Part shown: piece after piece, positions 47,566 to 58,102 of the stretch | Layout: every line of letters begins with the position of its first letter | Numbering within the stretch: position 1 is the stretch's first letter | DNA from: Actinoplanes sp. NBRC 103695 | GTDB lineage: Bacteria > Actinomycetota > Actinomycetes > Mycobacteriales > Micromonosporaceae | Direction of reading: 5' to 3' | NCBI RefSeq assembly: GCF_030269485.1 | Contig: NZ_BSTL01000002.1 | Coordinates: 198,341 to 262,340, forward strand | DNA length: 64,000 nucleotides | Program-made: the position numbers and the translations under genes | Notes under the pieces: generated by a model | Database searches by the model: none | The model's input: the letters and a program-made list of their open reading frames with translations, nothing else | What the model was told of the DNA's origin: nothing

Positions 47566-48873
47566 TCATCGCCGGCCGCCACCGCCGCCGGCCACCGTCT
47601 CGGCCATCGCCGCCCGCCATGCGAAGCCCTGCGAGCCTCGCGCCGCCGCCGGCCACAGGGCCGGCAGGGTGTCGCCGTGCGTCACCGACAGCGACCGCCA
47701 GCCGCTGCGGACCAGCGCCAGAGCCGCGGCCTGCTGGGCGCGGTCCGCCTCGGTCCGCTCGCCCTCGGGCAGGCTGACCCAGGTGGTGCTGTCGATCGCG
47801 AACCCGATGCAGGTGGCGCCGTTGCCGCGGAGCCCGCTGAGCACCTCGGCCTCGGCCACCGTCAGGTTGCCGAAGAGGCCGATCACCAGCCCGCCGTCGG
47901 ACCGGCGGCGGACCTGCTCGACGAGCACCGAGATGTCGCCGTTCTGCGAGGTGGTCACGTCGGCCAGCGTGTCCAGGATGATCCCGTCGCCGGCCACCTC
48001 GGTCGCGTCCACGTCGAGGCCGGTGCCGGTGACCAGGCGCAACTTGTACCCCGCGTGGCGCAGGTGCACCGCGATGCTCGCCGCGGCGGACACCGCCCAC
48101 TCGAAGCTGGCCGCCGGGCCCTCGCCGCGGTGGGCGTACACCCGGGTGTCGAGGACCACCGTGGCCCGGCTCTCCCAGGGCTGCTCCTCGCGGCGGACCA
48201 TCAGCTCGCCGGTCCGCGCGGTGGACCGCCAGTGCACCCGGCGCAGGTCGTCGCCGCGCCGGTACTCCCGGGTCGCCGCGTCGTCCTCGCCGTGCACCGC
48301 GACCGAACGGGCGCGGCTCTCGCCGGTGCCCGCGTACTCCCCGGCGAGACGCACCGCCGGCAGCGCCACCACCTGGGGGATGACGGTCAGCCGGTCGACG
48401 CTGGGGAACGAGCGGTTCAGCTCGCACAGCCCGAACGGGTCGGTCAGCCGGATCACCAGCGGGCCGACCGGGTACCGGCCGCGCACGTCGGCCCGCACGG
48501 TGTAGGCCACCGAGCTGGCCTGGTGCGGCCCGAGCCGTTCCAGCACGACCCGCGGGCGCGAGCCGAGCGCGAACGGCAGCCTGTCCTCCAGCATCAGCGT
48601 GCCGGTGGGCAGCCGGGAGAGGTTCTGCAGCCGCAGGATCACCCGCGAGCTGGAGCCGACCGGGGTGCGGGCCGGTTCCAGCGACCTGGTGCAGGCGAGC
48701 TTGTAGCGGCTGCGTCCCACGTACGCCGCGGCCAGCAGCGGCAGCGCGGCCAGCAGGATCGCCACCCGCAGCAGGTCACGCTCGCCGAGGATGAACGCGG
48801 ACAGCGCGGCCGCCGCGGCGGCGGCCAGGAACGACCGGCCGCGGGTGGTCAGGCCCTGCATGGCCTCCCGCAT
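47566..48873 (-). CDS. DUF58 domain protein
   Basis: 435 residues. Two N-terminal membrane helices (SFLAAAAAAALSAFILG, LLRVAILLAALPLLAAAYVG) precede a beta-rich region and the DUF58 motif EYRRGDDLRRVHWRSTARTGELMVRREE, with a vWA-like fold behind it (ATVVLDTRVYA). It lies between moxR and the transglutaminase, 3 bases after moxR. Probably a MoxR client assembled with the transglutaminase at the membrane. Confidence 0.93.
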   Translation of the reverse strand: MREAMQGLTTRGRSFLAAAAAAALSAFILGERDLLRVAILLAALPLLAAAYVGRSRYKLACTRSLEPARTPVGSSSRVILRLQNLSRLPTGTLMLEDRLPFALGSRPRVVLERLGPHQASSVAYTVRADVRGRYPVGPLVIRLTDPFGLCELNRSFPSVDRLTVIPQVVALPAVRLAGEYAGTGESRARSVAVHGEDDAATREYRRGDDLRRVHWRSTARTGELMVRREEQPWESRATVVLDTRVYAHRGEGPAASFEWAVSAAASIAVHLRHAGYKLRLVTGTGLDVDATEVAGDGIILDTLADVTTSQNGDISVLVEQVRRRSDGGLVIGLFGNLTVAEAEVLSGLRGNGATCIGFAIDSTTWVSLPEGERTEADRAQQAAALALVRSGWRSLSVTHGDTLPALWPAAARGSQGFAWRAAMAETVAGGGGGRR

Positions 48874-48876
48874 GGG

Positions 48877-49929
<1,053 letters not shown>

Positions 49930-50267
49930 GGGCCTCCTCCATGTCGTCCTCGCCCTTCCTACGTGCGTACACCGAAAGGGCACCGAAGGTTCGCGGGCGG
50001 CCGGCGGTCCGTGGGCCTCCGGCGCTCGCCGCCCGTCTCCACAGGTTAGCCCGGTCACAGCAAAGCGCCGAGCCGGGCGCTGGACAGGATGCCAGGCCCG
50101 GTCAACCGGACGATCATCACGGTCGAGTAACGAATCAGACATCGATCTGGTTACCTAAGTCGATGTGGCGGAACGATCGCCCTCGAACTACTCGATCGGG
50201 GTTCCGACCATCACGAAGGCTCCACGAGAGCCGGCCGGGTCTCCGAAACAGGCCGAGGGGACCTGAA
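49930..50267. promoter_or_regulatory. Divergent promoter region moxR / M36 peptidase
   Basis: A 338-base gap without a gene. ACATCGA (50139-50145) and TCGATGT (50160-50166) form a perfect 7-bp dyad with a 14-base spacer, about 100 bases before the peptidase start. AT-richer sequence around GAGTAACGAATCAGAC and GGTTACCTAAG probably holds the promoters. Confidence 0.45.
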
Positions 50268-53105
50268 TTGAAAAACCTGCATGCACCATCCAGCCGGCGG
50301 TGGCTGGCCTCCGCCGCGGGCGTGGTGTTACTCGCCGGCTTATTGCCTGCCACCGCGCAGGCGGCGCCGGCCGCCCCGGCACCCCAGCCGGCGGGATCGC
50401 CGTCGGAGCTGCCCAACTTCGACGCCCGTACGCTCGCTCCCGCCAAGCCCGGCACCTCCGCGGCCAAGCGCTCAGTCGCCGCGGCGAAGGCCGGGTCGCC
50501 CACCCGTGACCTGCGCGAGGCGCTCGGCATCCAGGGCGTCGTCGAGATCGATCAGGCGACCGGCACACCCCGCCAGGTCGCGAAGCTCGACGGCTTCCTG
50601 ACCGCCGCCAGCAAGGCCGCTCCGGAGACGATCGCCCGCGACTACCTGGCCGCGCACAGCGACGTCTTCGGTCTCAGCGCGGCCGACCTCGCGGGGCTGA
50701 AGCTCCGCAAGGACTACGTCGACATCGAGGGCACCCGGCACCTGAGCTTCACGCAGAGCGTGGGCGGCGTCGAGGTCTTCGGCAACGGCGTCAAGGCACA
50801 CATCGCCAAGGACGGCCGGCTCATCTCGGTCGACGGCTCGCCGCTGGCCGGCCTGCCCGCCTCGGCCGGCGCGGCCAAGCTCGACGCCGCGGCCGCCCGC
50901 AAGGCCGCCGTGCAGGACGTCTTCGGCGACTCGGCGGCGACCGTGAGCTCGGCCTCCGCGAAGGACGCGAAGTTCACCGACGGCGGCAACGCCCGCCAGG
51001 TCGTCTTCAACACCGCCTCGGGCCCGAAGCTGGCCTGGCAGGTGCTCACCATGGACGAGGGCTACCTCAGCGTGGTGGACGCCGCGGACAGCAAGGTGCT
51101 GTTCCGGCAGAGCATCGTGGCCCACGACCGGGCGCAGACCTGGGAGAACTACCCGGGTGCCCCATCCGGCGGCACGCAGCGCACGGTCAACCTGAACAAG
51201 TGGCTGCCGGTGGACGCCCCGAAGCTCGAGGGCAACGTCGCGCACGTCTACTCCGACGTCAACGACGACGACACCGCCCAGGCGACCGAAGAGGTCCTCC
51301 CGGCTGCCAAGCGCAGCTTCGAATTCCCCTTCGTGGACTTCACCAGCCAGGTCGGCGGCCGGTGCTCGGCGCAGTACAAGTGCTCCTGGAACCCGGCGGT
51401 GCCGAACTCCTGGCAGACGAACCGGGCGCAGAACGCGACGCAGATGTACTGGTTCCTCGGCAACTGGCACGACCACCTCGCCGCCGCCCCGATCGGGTTC
51501 ACCCGCGCCGCCGGCAACTTCGAGGCGGTCGACGGCGACGCGGTCGTCGGCAACGCGATGGACGGCGCCAACACCGCCAACGGCCTGCCGGACGCCGACC
51601 ACGACGACAACGCCAACATGGCGACGCCGCCGGACGGCACCTCGCCGCGCATGCAGATGTACCTGACCAAGCCGAGTGCGACGTTCATCGCGTCGAACAC
51701 CGGTGACGAGGCGGACGTGGTGTACCACGAGTACACCCACGGTCTGTCCAACCGTCTGGTCGTGGACGCGACCGGTAACTCCACGCTGAACAGCCAGCAG
51801 GCCGGCGCCATGGGCGAGGCCTGGAGCGACTGGTACGCGATGGACTACCTGGCCTCGAAGGGCCTGCTCGCGGACACCGCCGCGGACGGCGAGCTCAAGG
51901 TCGGCGTCTACTGGGCCGCGGGCGGCTCGATCCGTACCGCCGCGACCGACTGCTCGCTGAACAGCACCGTCACCGCCTGTGCCGGCACCCCGGCCGCGGG
52001 CAAGGGCGGTTACACCTACGGCGACTACGGACGGGTTCGTCCCTCCGGCGTCCCCGAGGTGCACGCCGACGGTGAGATCTGGGCGCAGACTCTGTGGGAC
52101 CTGCGCAAGGTCATCGGCAGCGCCAAGTCGCGCTCGCTGGTCACCCGGGCCATGGAGCTGGCTCCGTCGGACCCGACCTTCCTGGACATGCGCAACTCGA
52201 TCCTCCAGGCGGATCTGGTCGTCAACGACGGCAAGCTGCAGAAGAAGATCTGGCAGGTCTTCGCCGACCGTGGCATGGGTTACTTCGCCGGCGCGCTGAA
52301 CGCCGCCGACACGTCGCCGGCCGAGGACTTCTCGCTGCCGCCGAACCCGAACTCGCCGCGTGGCTCGCTCACCGGCACCGTCAGTGACCAGGACTCCGGC
52401 CGTCCCGCGGTGGGTGTCTCGGTTGCCTTCGGTGGGCACGCCTCCGGCTTCGCCGGTGACTACGCGGCCGTCACGGCGGCCAACGGGACGTACACGATCA
52501 GCGGGATCATCCCGGGCACGTACCCGAAGGTCTTCGCTCAGGGTGCGGGTTACGACCCGAACTCGGTCCCGTCGATCTCCATCCGGTCGGGCACCAACCG
52601 CAAGGACTGGGCGGTGCGCCGGGACTGGGCGGCGGCCAGCGGCGGCGCCACGGTCGTGTCGGCCACCGGCCCGGACTACACGTCCTTCGGCTGTGGCCCG
52701 ATCGGCCTGATCGACCAGTCGCAGGGCTCCGGCTGGGGCTCGGACGTCGCGGCGAACGGTCAGAACCAGGTGATCAAGCTGCCCGCCGCGGTCAACATCG
52801 GCCAGCTGGTGATCAACCCGTCCGCCACCTGCGGCGACGACGCGAGCGCCGGCACCGGTGACTTCCGGGTGGAGACGTCCGCGGACGGCTCGGCCTGGAC
52901 CGTCGCGGCGAGCGGCCGGTTCCCGCTGAACACGGTGACCCCGCAGATCGTCCCGGTCACCGCCGGCGGCACCGGGGTGGCGTACATCCGGTTCACGATG
53001 GTCAACTCGCAGGCGCAGGCGGCCGGGCTCTGCCCGGCCCCGATCAGCGGCTGCACGTTCCTGGACTCGACCGAGCTGGCGATCTACGGATCTCCGGCGG
53101 TCTAG
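50268..53105 (+). CDS. Secreted M36 (fungalysin) metallopeptidase
   Basis: 945 residues from TTG 50268, which has GAGGGG 8 bases upstream and no in-frame ATG until well inside the propeptide. It yields a normal signal peptide (RRWLASAAGVVLLAGLLPATAQA/AP). A long FTP-type propeptide (to about 310) precedes the M36 catalytic domain with zinc motif VVYHEYTHGLSNRL (HExxH) and the third ligand in GAMGEAWSDWYAMDYL. C-terminal beta domains follow: a carboxypeptidase-regulatory-like fold (GTVSDQDSGRPAVGVSVAFGG) and an F5/8-type region. It degrades extracellular protein. A strong terminator follows. Confidence 0.93.
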   Translation: MKNLHAPSSRRWLASAAGVVLLAGLLPATAQAAPAAPAPQPAGSPSELPNFDARTLAPAKPGTSAAKRSVAAAKAGSPTRDLREALGIQGVVEIDQATGTPRQVAKLDGFLTAASKAAPETIARDYLAAHSDVFGLSAADLAGLKLRKDYVDIEGTRHLSFTQSVGGVEVFGNGVKAHIAKDGRLISVDGSPLAGLPASAGAAKLDAAAARKAAVQDVFGDSAATVSSASAKDAKFTDGGNARQVVFNTASGPKLAWQVLTMDEGYLSVVDAADSKVLFRQSIVAHDRAQTWENYPGAPSGGTQRTVNLNKWLPVDAPKLEGNVAHVYSDVNDDDTAQATEEVLPAAKRSFEFPFVDFTSQVGGRCSAQYKCSWNPAVPNSWQTNRAQNATQMYWFLGNWHDHLAAAPIGFTRAAGNFEAVDGDAVVGNAMDGANTANGLPDADHDDNANMATPPDGTSPRMQMYLTKPSATFIASNTGDEADVVYHEYTHGLSNRLVVDATGNSTLNSQQAGAMGEAWSDWYAMDYLASKGLLADTAADGELKVGVYWAAGGSIRTAATDCSLNSTVTACAGTPAAGKGGYTYGDYGRVRPSGVPEVHADGEIWAQTLWDLRKVIGSAKSRSLVTRAMELAPSDPTFLDMRNSILQADLVVNDGKLQKKIWQVFADRGMGYFAGALNAADTSPAEDFSLPPNPNSPRGSLTGTVSDQDSGRPAVGVSVAFGGHASGFAGDYAAVTAANGTYTISGIIPGTYPKVFAQGAGYDPNSVPSISIRSGTNRKDWAVRRDWAAASGGATVVSATGPDYTSFGCGPIGLIDQSQGSGWGSDVAANGQNQVIKLPAAVNIGQLVINPSATCGDDASAGTGDFRVETSADGSAWTVAASGRFPLNTVTPQIVPVTAGGTGVAYIRFTMVNSQAQAAGLCPAPISGCTFLDSTELAIYGSPAV

Positions 53106-53112
53106 CCACCGG

Positions 53113-53150
53113 TGATACCGGTCGCCGCCACCCGGCGGCGACCGGTATCA
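53113..53150 (+). terminator. 17-bp perfect hairpin after the peptidase gene
   Basis: TGATACCGGTCGCCGCC pairs with GGCGGCGACCGGTATCA around a 4-base loop, 8 bases after the stop codon. Its 3' end overlaps TATCAT (53146-53151), a possible -10 for the leuS leader. Confidence 0.85.
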
Positions 53151-53197
53151 TGCAACACATGGCCCGGTCGTTCCTGCTTCTTAGCCGGCCGTGCTGA
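53150..53197 (+). CDS. Leu-rich leader peptide of leuS
   Basis: ATG 53150 or ATG 53159 opens a short frame, (MQH)MARSFLLLSRPC, ending at TGA 53195-53197. Three consecutive Leu codons, CTG CTT CTT (53174-53182), include two CTT codons, which are rare in this GC-rich genome. ATG 53159 is 8 bases after TATCAT, so it may be read from a leaderless transcript. An intrinsic terminator follows 27 bases after the stop and leuS after that, the layout of a ribosome-mediated attenuator sensing Leu-tRNA(Leu). Not experimentally known to me for this gene. Confidence 0.65.
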   Translation: MQHMARSFLLLSRPC

Positions 53198-53250
53198 CCC
53201 GTCACTCCTGACGTCAGCGCGGCGCCCCCTCCTGCGAGAGGGGCTTTTTT
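53188..53250 (+). promoter_or_regulatory. leuS attenuator: leader hairpin and intrinsic terminator
   Basis: GCCGTGCTGAC (53188-53198, overlapping the leader stop) pairs with GTCAGCGCGGC (53213-53223) with one G-U pair. Directly after it, GCCCC plus CTC (53224-53231) pairs with GAG plus GGGGC (53236-53244) with a single bulged A, followed by six T (53245-53250), a textbook intrinsic terminator located before leuS. A ribosome at the leader stop would mask the first arm; one stalled at the Leu codons would not. The exact antiterminator pairing is not resolved by eye. Confidence 0.7.
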
Positions 53251-53291
53251 GTGCCCTGAAACGACCCCGGCCCAGCTGACTTGAAGACGAG

Positions 53292-56105
53292 ATGGTGACG
53301 ATGAGCGACCCCGAGACCCCGCCGTTCCGCTACACCGCCGCGACCGCCGGCGAGATCGAGCCGCGCTGGCAGGCGTACTGGGCGGAGCACGAGACCTTCG
53401 CCGCGCCCAACCCGGTGGGCGACCTGGCCGACCCGGACCATCCACGGTCCGGCGCGCCGAAACTGCACGTGCAGGACATGTTCCCGTACCCGTCCGGCGC
53501 CGGCCTGCACGTCGGGCACCCGCTGGGCTACATCGGCACCGACTGCTACACCCGGTACAAGCGGATGGCCGGGTTCAACGTGCTGCACCCGATGGGCTTC
53601 GACGCGTTCGGGCTGCCCGCCGAGCAGTACGCGGTGCAGACCGGCACCCACCCGCGGACCACCACCGAGGCGAACATCGAGCGTTACCGGATCCAGCTGC
53701 GACGGCTGGGCCTGGCGTACGACAACCGCCGCTCGTTCGCCACCATCGACCCGGACTACTACCGCTGGACCCAGTGGATCTTCCTGCAGGTGTTCAACTC
53801 GTGGTTCGACCCGGACATCCGCAAGGCCCGGCCGATCGACGACCTGATCGCCGAGTTCGACGCGGGCGCCCGCGAGGTGCCCGGCGGCCGTGACTGGGCG
53901 GCGCTGTCCGCGGTGGAGCGTCGCGAGGTCGTCGACGGGTTCCGGCTGGCGTACGTCAGCCAGGCGCCGGTGAACTGGTGCCCGGGGCTGGGCACGGTGC
54001 TGGCCAACGAGGAGGTCACGCCGGACGGTCGCAGCGAGCGCGGCAACTACCCCGTCTTCCAGCGCAACCTGAAGCAGTGGATGATGCGGATCACCGCGTA
54101 CGGTGACCGGCTGATCGAAGACCTGGAACTGATGGACTGGCCCGAGCCGGTCAAGCACATGCAGCGCAACTGGATCGGCCGCTCCCGGGGCGCCCACGTG
54201 GACTTCCCGGTCGGCGACTCCGTCATCACGGTGTTCACCACGCGCCCTGACACCCTGTTCGGGGCCACCTACATGGTGCTGGCGCCCGAGCACGAACTGG
54301 TCGAGCGGATCGCTCCGGCGGCCTGGCCGGACGGCACGAAGCCGGTGTGGACCGGTGGCCACGACACGCCCGCGGCGGCGGTGGCGGCCTACCGCGCCGC
54401 CGCGGCCGCCAAGACCGAGGAGGAGCGGACCGCCGACGGCAAGGTGAAGACCGGCGTCTTCACCGGCGCGTACGCGACCAACCCGGCCAACGGCGCCCGC
54501 GTCCCGGTGTTCATCGCCGACTACGTGCTGGCCGGCTACGGCACCGGCGCGATCATGGCGGTGCCCGGGCAGGACGAGCGCGACTGGGCGTTCGCCGAGG
54601 TCTTCGAGCTGCCGATCATCCGTACCGTGCAGGCGCCCGAGGGCTTCGTGGGCGCGTACACCGGGGATGGTCCTGCGGTCAACAGCGACTGGCTGGACGG
54701 CATGGGCGTGGCGGATGCCAAGGCCGCGATGATCTCCAAGCTGGAGGAGCAGGGCACCGGCCGCGGCGCCACCACCTGGCGGCTGCGCGACTGGCTGTTC
54801 AGCCGGCAGCGGTACTGGGGCGAGCCGTTCCCGATCGTGTACGACGAGACCGGCCTGCCGGTAGCGCTGCCCGATTCGATGCTGCCGGTCGAGCTGCCGG
54901 ACGTGGACGACTTCTCCCCGCGTACGTTCGACCCGGACGACGCGGACAGCGAGCCGGAGACCCCGCTGTCCCGCAAGAAGGACTGGGTCGAGGTCGAACT
55001 GGACCTGGGCGACGGGCCGCGGATGTACACCCGGGAGACCAACACGATGCCGCAGTGGGCGGGCTCGTGCTGGTACGAGCTGCGCTACACCGACCCGCAC
55101 AACCAGAAGGCGATCGCCGACCCGGAGAACGAGGCCTACTGGATGGGCCCGCAGAAGCCGGGCGACTGCGGCGGCGTCGACCTGTACGTGGGCGGCGTCG
55201 AACACGCGGTGCTGCACCTGCTGTACGCCCGCTTCTGGCACAAGGTGCTGTACGACCTGGGCCACGTGTCCTCGTTCGAGCCGTTCCGCAAGCTGTTCAA
55301 CCAGGGCTACATCCAGGCGTACGCGTTCCGGGACGCCCGCGGCATGATCGTGGCCGCCGACGAGGTCACCGAGCGCGACGGCAAGTGGTACCACGGTGAC
55401 CAGGAGGTCGTCCGCGAGTACGGCAAGATGGGCAAGGGCCTGAAGAACGTCGTCACCCCCGACGAGATGTGCGACGAGTACGGCGCGGACACCTTCCGGG
55501 TGTACGAGATGGCGATGGGCCCGCTGGACGCCTCCCGGCCGTGGGACACCCGTGCCGTGGTGGGCGCGCAGCGCTTCCTGCAGCGGGTGTGGCGCCTGGT
55601 GGTCGACGAGGAGACCGGCGCCGTCCGGGTGACCGACGGCGAACTGGACGCCAAGACCCGCCGGCTGCTGCACCGCACCATCGACGGGGTCCGCGCCGAC
55701 CTGGAGGAACTGCGGGTCAACACGGCCATCGCGAAACTGATCGAGCTGACCAACGCGCTGACCCCGCAGACGGTGTCCACCCGCGAGGCCGTCGAGCCGC
55801 TGGTGCTGATGCTGGCCCCGTTCGCCCCGCACATGGCCGAGGAGCTGTGGGGCAAGCTGGGCCACCAGGGCACGCTGGCGTACACGGACTTCCCGGTGGC
55901 GGACCCGGTCCAGCTGAAGGCCGAGTCGATCACCTATCCGGTGCAGATCAACGGCAAGGTCCGCGGCCGGGTCGAGGTTCTGCCGGATGCGCCAGAGGAT
56001 TCGGTACGCGAGGCAGCGCTGTCCGCGGTGTCCGAGGCACTGGCCGGCCGCGAGCCCAAAAAGGTGATCGTCGTGAAGGGCCGCCTGGTCAGCGTCGTCG
56101 TCTGA
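53292..56105 (+). CDS. leuS: Leucyl-tRNA synthetase
   Basis: 937 residues, class I. The HIGH-type motif is [14 protein letters not shown] near the N-terminus; the editing domain (about 230-460) contains [19 protein letters not shown]. The KMSKS position reads [10 protein letters not shown], and an anticodon-binding and C-terminal domain follows ([19 protein letters not shown]). The start is ATG 53292, with ATG 53301 equally possible. Expression is probably governed by the Leu leader peptide and terminator upstream. A bidirectional terminator follows. Confidence 0.97.
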   Translation: MVTMSDPETPPFRYTAATAGEIEPRWQAYWAEHETFAAPNPVGDLADPDHPRSGAPKLHVQDMFPYPSGAGLHVGHPLGYIGTDCYTRYKRMAGFNVLHPMGFDAFGLPAEQYAVQTGTHPRTTTEANIERYRIQLRRLGLAYDNRRSFATIDPDYYRWTQWIFLQVFNSWFDPDIRKARPIDDLIAEFDAGAREVPGGRDWAALSAVERREVVDGFRLAYVSQAPVNWCPGLGTVLANEEVTPDGRSERGNYPVFQRNLKQWMMRITAYGDRLIEDLELMDWPEPVKHMQRNWIGRSRGAHVDFPVGDSVITVFTTRPDTLFGATYMVLAPEHELVERIAPAAWPDGTKPVWTGGHDTPAAAVAAYRAAAAAKTEEERTADGKVKTGVFTGAYATNPANGARVPVFIADYVLAGYGTGAIMAVPGQDERDWAFAEVFELPIIRTVQAPEGFVGAYTGDGPAVNSDWLDGMGVADAKAAMISKLEEQGTGRGATTWRLRDWLFSRQRYWGEPFPIVYDETGLPVALPDSMLPVELPDVDDFSPRTFDPDDADSEPETPLSRKKDWVEVELDLGDGPRMYTRETNTMPQWAGSCWYELRYTDPHNQKAIADPENEAYWMGPQKPGDCGGVDLYVGGVEHAVLHLLYARFWHKVLYDLGHVSSFEPFRKLFNQGYIQAYAFRDARGMIVAADEVTERDGKWYHGDQEVVREYGKMGKGLKNVVTPDEMCDEYGADTFRVYEMAMGPLDASRPWDTRAVVGAQRFLQRVWRLVVDEETGAVRVTDGELDAKTRRLLHRTIDGVRADLEELRVNTAIAKLIELTNALTPQTVSTREAVEPLVLMLAPFAPHMAEELWGKLGHQGTLAYTDFPVADPVQLKAESITYPVQINGKVRGRVEVLPDAPEDSVREAALSAVSEALAGREPKKVIVVKGRLVSVVV

Positions 56106-56113
56106 CGGTTCGT

Positions 56114-56170
56114 GAAGTGGTAGGCAAATCGGGCATCCGCACGTCGGGTGCCCGATTTGCCTACCACTTC
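56114..56170. terminator. 22-bp perfect bidirectional terminator hairpin
   Basis: The arms 56114-56135 and 56149-56170 are exact complements (GAAGTGGTAGGCAAATCGGG plus CA and its reverse complement), with a 13-base loop. It lies between the convergent ends of leuS and the DinB-fold gene and should serve both. Confidence 0.9.
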
Positions 56171-56175
56171 TGGGT

Positions 56176-56799
56176 TCACCCGATGATCGAGTAGTTGTCG
56201 GGGAGCGCGGTGCGGCCGGTCAGCGCCCGCAGCAGCAGCGGGCCGTCGCCCACGGCGACGGCCACCAGGGTCGCCTGCGAGACCGCCTCCGCCAGCGCCT
56301 CGAAACCGGGCGCGAACTCCACGCCGGCCGCTTCGGCCACGTCCTGACCGTGGACCACCAGCTCGAAGGTCCGCGTCGGCAGCCAGTCCCGCACCCGCAT
56401 GCCGCCCGCCGCGGTGGTGACGATGTCGTCGTCCTTGACCGCGGCCAGCGCCTGCGTGGCCCGGCCGACGACCTCGTTGACCACAGCCGCCGGATCGCTC
56501 CCCAGTGATTTTCCCGCCTCGCGGGCGCCACGACCGGACTCGGCGTGGGCCTTCGCCACGACGTCGGGAGGCGTGACCCGGGCGAAGGCCCAGTACGCCT
56601 CGGACGATGGGATCTCGACCGTGCCGGTCCGGGCGGCGAGCACCTCGGGCACGTCGCGGAACTCCGTGACGACGTGACCGACCAGGTCGAGCAGGCTCCA
56701 GTCGCCCAGTGCGGGCGCGTGCCAGCGGTCGACCGGGACGTGCGAGATCAGATCGGCGAACGAGACGGCGACGGCCCGGTAGGCGTGACGGAAGTTCAT
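56176..56799 (-). CDS. Maleylpyruvate isomerase-like / DinB-fold protein
   Basis: 207 residues. The N-terminal helix set with HAPALGDWSLLDLVGHVVTEFRDVPEVLA and the later RDWLPTRTFELVVHGQDVAEAAG are the His-containing metal-site segments of the mycothiol-dependent maleylpyruvate isomerase N-terminal (TIGR03083/DUF664-like) family. Members are mycothiol-dependent transferases or isomerases; the substrate is unknown. It is convergent with leuS. Confidence 0.8.
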   Translation of the reverse strand: MNFRHAYRAVAVSFADLISHVPVDRWHAPALGDWSLLDLVGHVVTEFRDVPEVLAARTGTVEIPSSEAYWAFARVTPPDVVAKAHAESGRGAREAGKSLGSDPAAVVNEVVGRATQALAAVKDDDIVTTAAGGMRVRDWLPTRTFELVVHGQDVAEAAGVEFAPGFEALAEAVSQATLVAVAVGDGPLLLRALTGRTALPDNYSIIG

Positions 56800-57218
56800 C
56801 CGCCCACCCTGCCAGAGGCGGCGGCTAGGTCTCGCGGCCGCTTTGCTCTGAGCACATATAGGTATCGCGTCGGCGCCGTAGCGACGGTCCCGGCTCGTTG
56901 AGGCTCTGCTTACCTATACGCATCACCCTCCGGAGCAGCGGGGCCGCGTCGCCCAGATGGGCGGCAGTGGGCCGGCCAAGGCGGGGTCAGGCGGACGCAG
57001 CGAGGTCTGGCGCGGCCGGAGCGCGGCGGCGGGGTCTGGCGGGGCGGGGCGCGGCAGAGCGAGCGTGGCAGAGCGAGCGTGGCAGAGCGAGGCGCGGCAC
57101 AGCGAGCGCGGCACAGCGAGCGCGGCACAGCGAGCGCGGCGCAGCGAGCGGGGCGGTCTGACGGCCCGACGGGTTGGGTGCGGCGTCCGGGCGGCCGGGC
57201 GGCCAGGGGCCTGGTGGG
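56800..57218. repeat. Gap with dispersed repeat copies B and C and a 14-bp minisatellite
   Basis: No gene is seen. Copy B of the dispersed module (CTTTGCTCTGAGCACATATA, 56841-56860) is followed 42 bases later by copy C (GCTCTGCTTACCTATACGCA, 56903-56922, then TCACCCT). From 57049 to 57147 seven copies of a 14-bp unit GCGYGGCASAGCGA lie head to tail with one extra G after the third. The remainder is GC-rich without structure that I could identify. Confidence 0.75.
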
Positions 57219-58061
57219 TCAGGCGGCGGCCGGAGCGGTGGCGGCGAGGGCGGCGTCGCGGCGGGCGGCGCGGCGCCAGCGGACGACGATCGTGGTGGTC
57301 AGGGTGAAGCCGATCAGGGCCGGGGCCAGGGACATCGGGTTCAGCTGGCCGGGGGCGGTCACGGCGGCACCGATCACCGCGTACGACACCGCGGACGGGA
57401 TCGAGGCGAGGGTGGTGCCGAGCAGGTAGCGCTTGCGGCAGACGCTGGTCGTGCCGTAGGCGTAGCCGATCAGGCCGAACGGCGCGAGCGGGAGGAAACG
57501 CACCAGCAGCACCGCGGCCAGGCCGCGCTTGTTGAGCCAGCCGTCCAGGCGCTTCATCCGGCCGTCGGCCTTGGCGCCCAGCGCGCCCCGCCCGGCCCAG
57601 CGGCCGGCGTAGTAGGTGGCGGCCGCGGCGATCACGGCGGCGGCCAGCGCGGTCGCCGCGCCGGTGGTGGCACCCAGGAGGGCGCCGCAGGCCAGTGTGA
57701 TGGCGGTGCGGGGGACCAGCACGGAGAGCAGCAGCCCGCCGATCACGGCGACGCCGACGGCCGCGGCGGGGCCGAAGGAGGCGATCTGGTCGGCGATGTC
57801 ACGCAGCGGCAGCACCGACGCGGCGACGGCGAGGCCGGCGACCACGAGGCCGAGGACGCCGAAGCGGGCCAGGCGGCGCCGCCACGAGACCGGCGCCGGA
57901 GCGTCGGTAGCGGTTGCGGCCAGGGGAGACGCCTGAGGGCCGGCGACGGTTGCGGCCAGGGGAGACGCCTGAGGGCCGGCGACGGTTGCAGCCAGGGGAG
58001 AGGCAGCCTGAGGGTCCGCGGGGATGGTGATGGCCTGCGGGGCGATCAGGGTGTCAGTCAT
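57219..58061 (-). CDS. TVP38/TMEM64 family (DedA-like) membrane protein
   Basis: 280 residues. The conserved core is VLVPRTAITLACGALLGATTGAATALAAAVIAAAATYYAGRWAG and LVRFLPLAPFGLIGYAYGTTSV, with about six helices. The family is thought to move lipids or act as proton-coupled transporters; the specific role is unknown. The cytoplasmic N-terminus contains about three copies of a 12-residue repeat (SPLAATVAGPQA), encoded by a 36-bp tandem repeat, a coding example of the window's repeat tendency. Confidence 0.9.
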   Translation of the reverse strand: MTDTLIAPQAITIPADPQAASPLAATVAGPQASPLAATVAGPQASPLAATATDAPAPVSWRRRLARFGVLGLVVAGLAVAASVLPLRDIADQIASFGPAAAVGVAVIGGLLLSVLVPRTAITLACGALLGATTGAATALAAAVIAAAATYYAGRWAGRGALGAKADGRMKRLDGWLNKRGLAAVLLVRFLPLAPFGLIGYAYGTTSVCRKRYLLGTTLASIPSAVSYAVIGAAVTAPGQLNPMSLAPALIGFTLTTTIVVRWRRAARRDAALAATAPAAA

Positions 58062-58102
58062 AAAGGCTTACCGCTCCTGTGTCGTCGGGCTGTTTCTGCT
58101 GG

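Noticed and set aside
53161-53291. T-box riboswitch upstream of leuS
   Set aside because: No stem I specifier loop, AG bulge or conserved T-box sequence is visible; the leader frame and terminator explain the region better.
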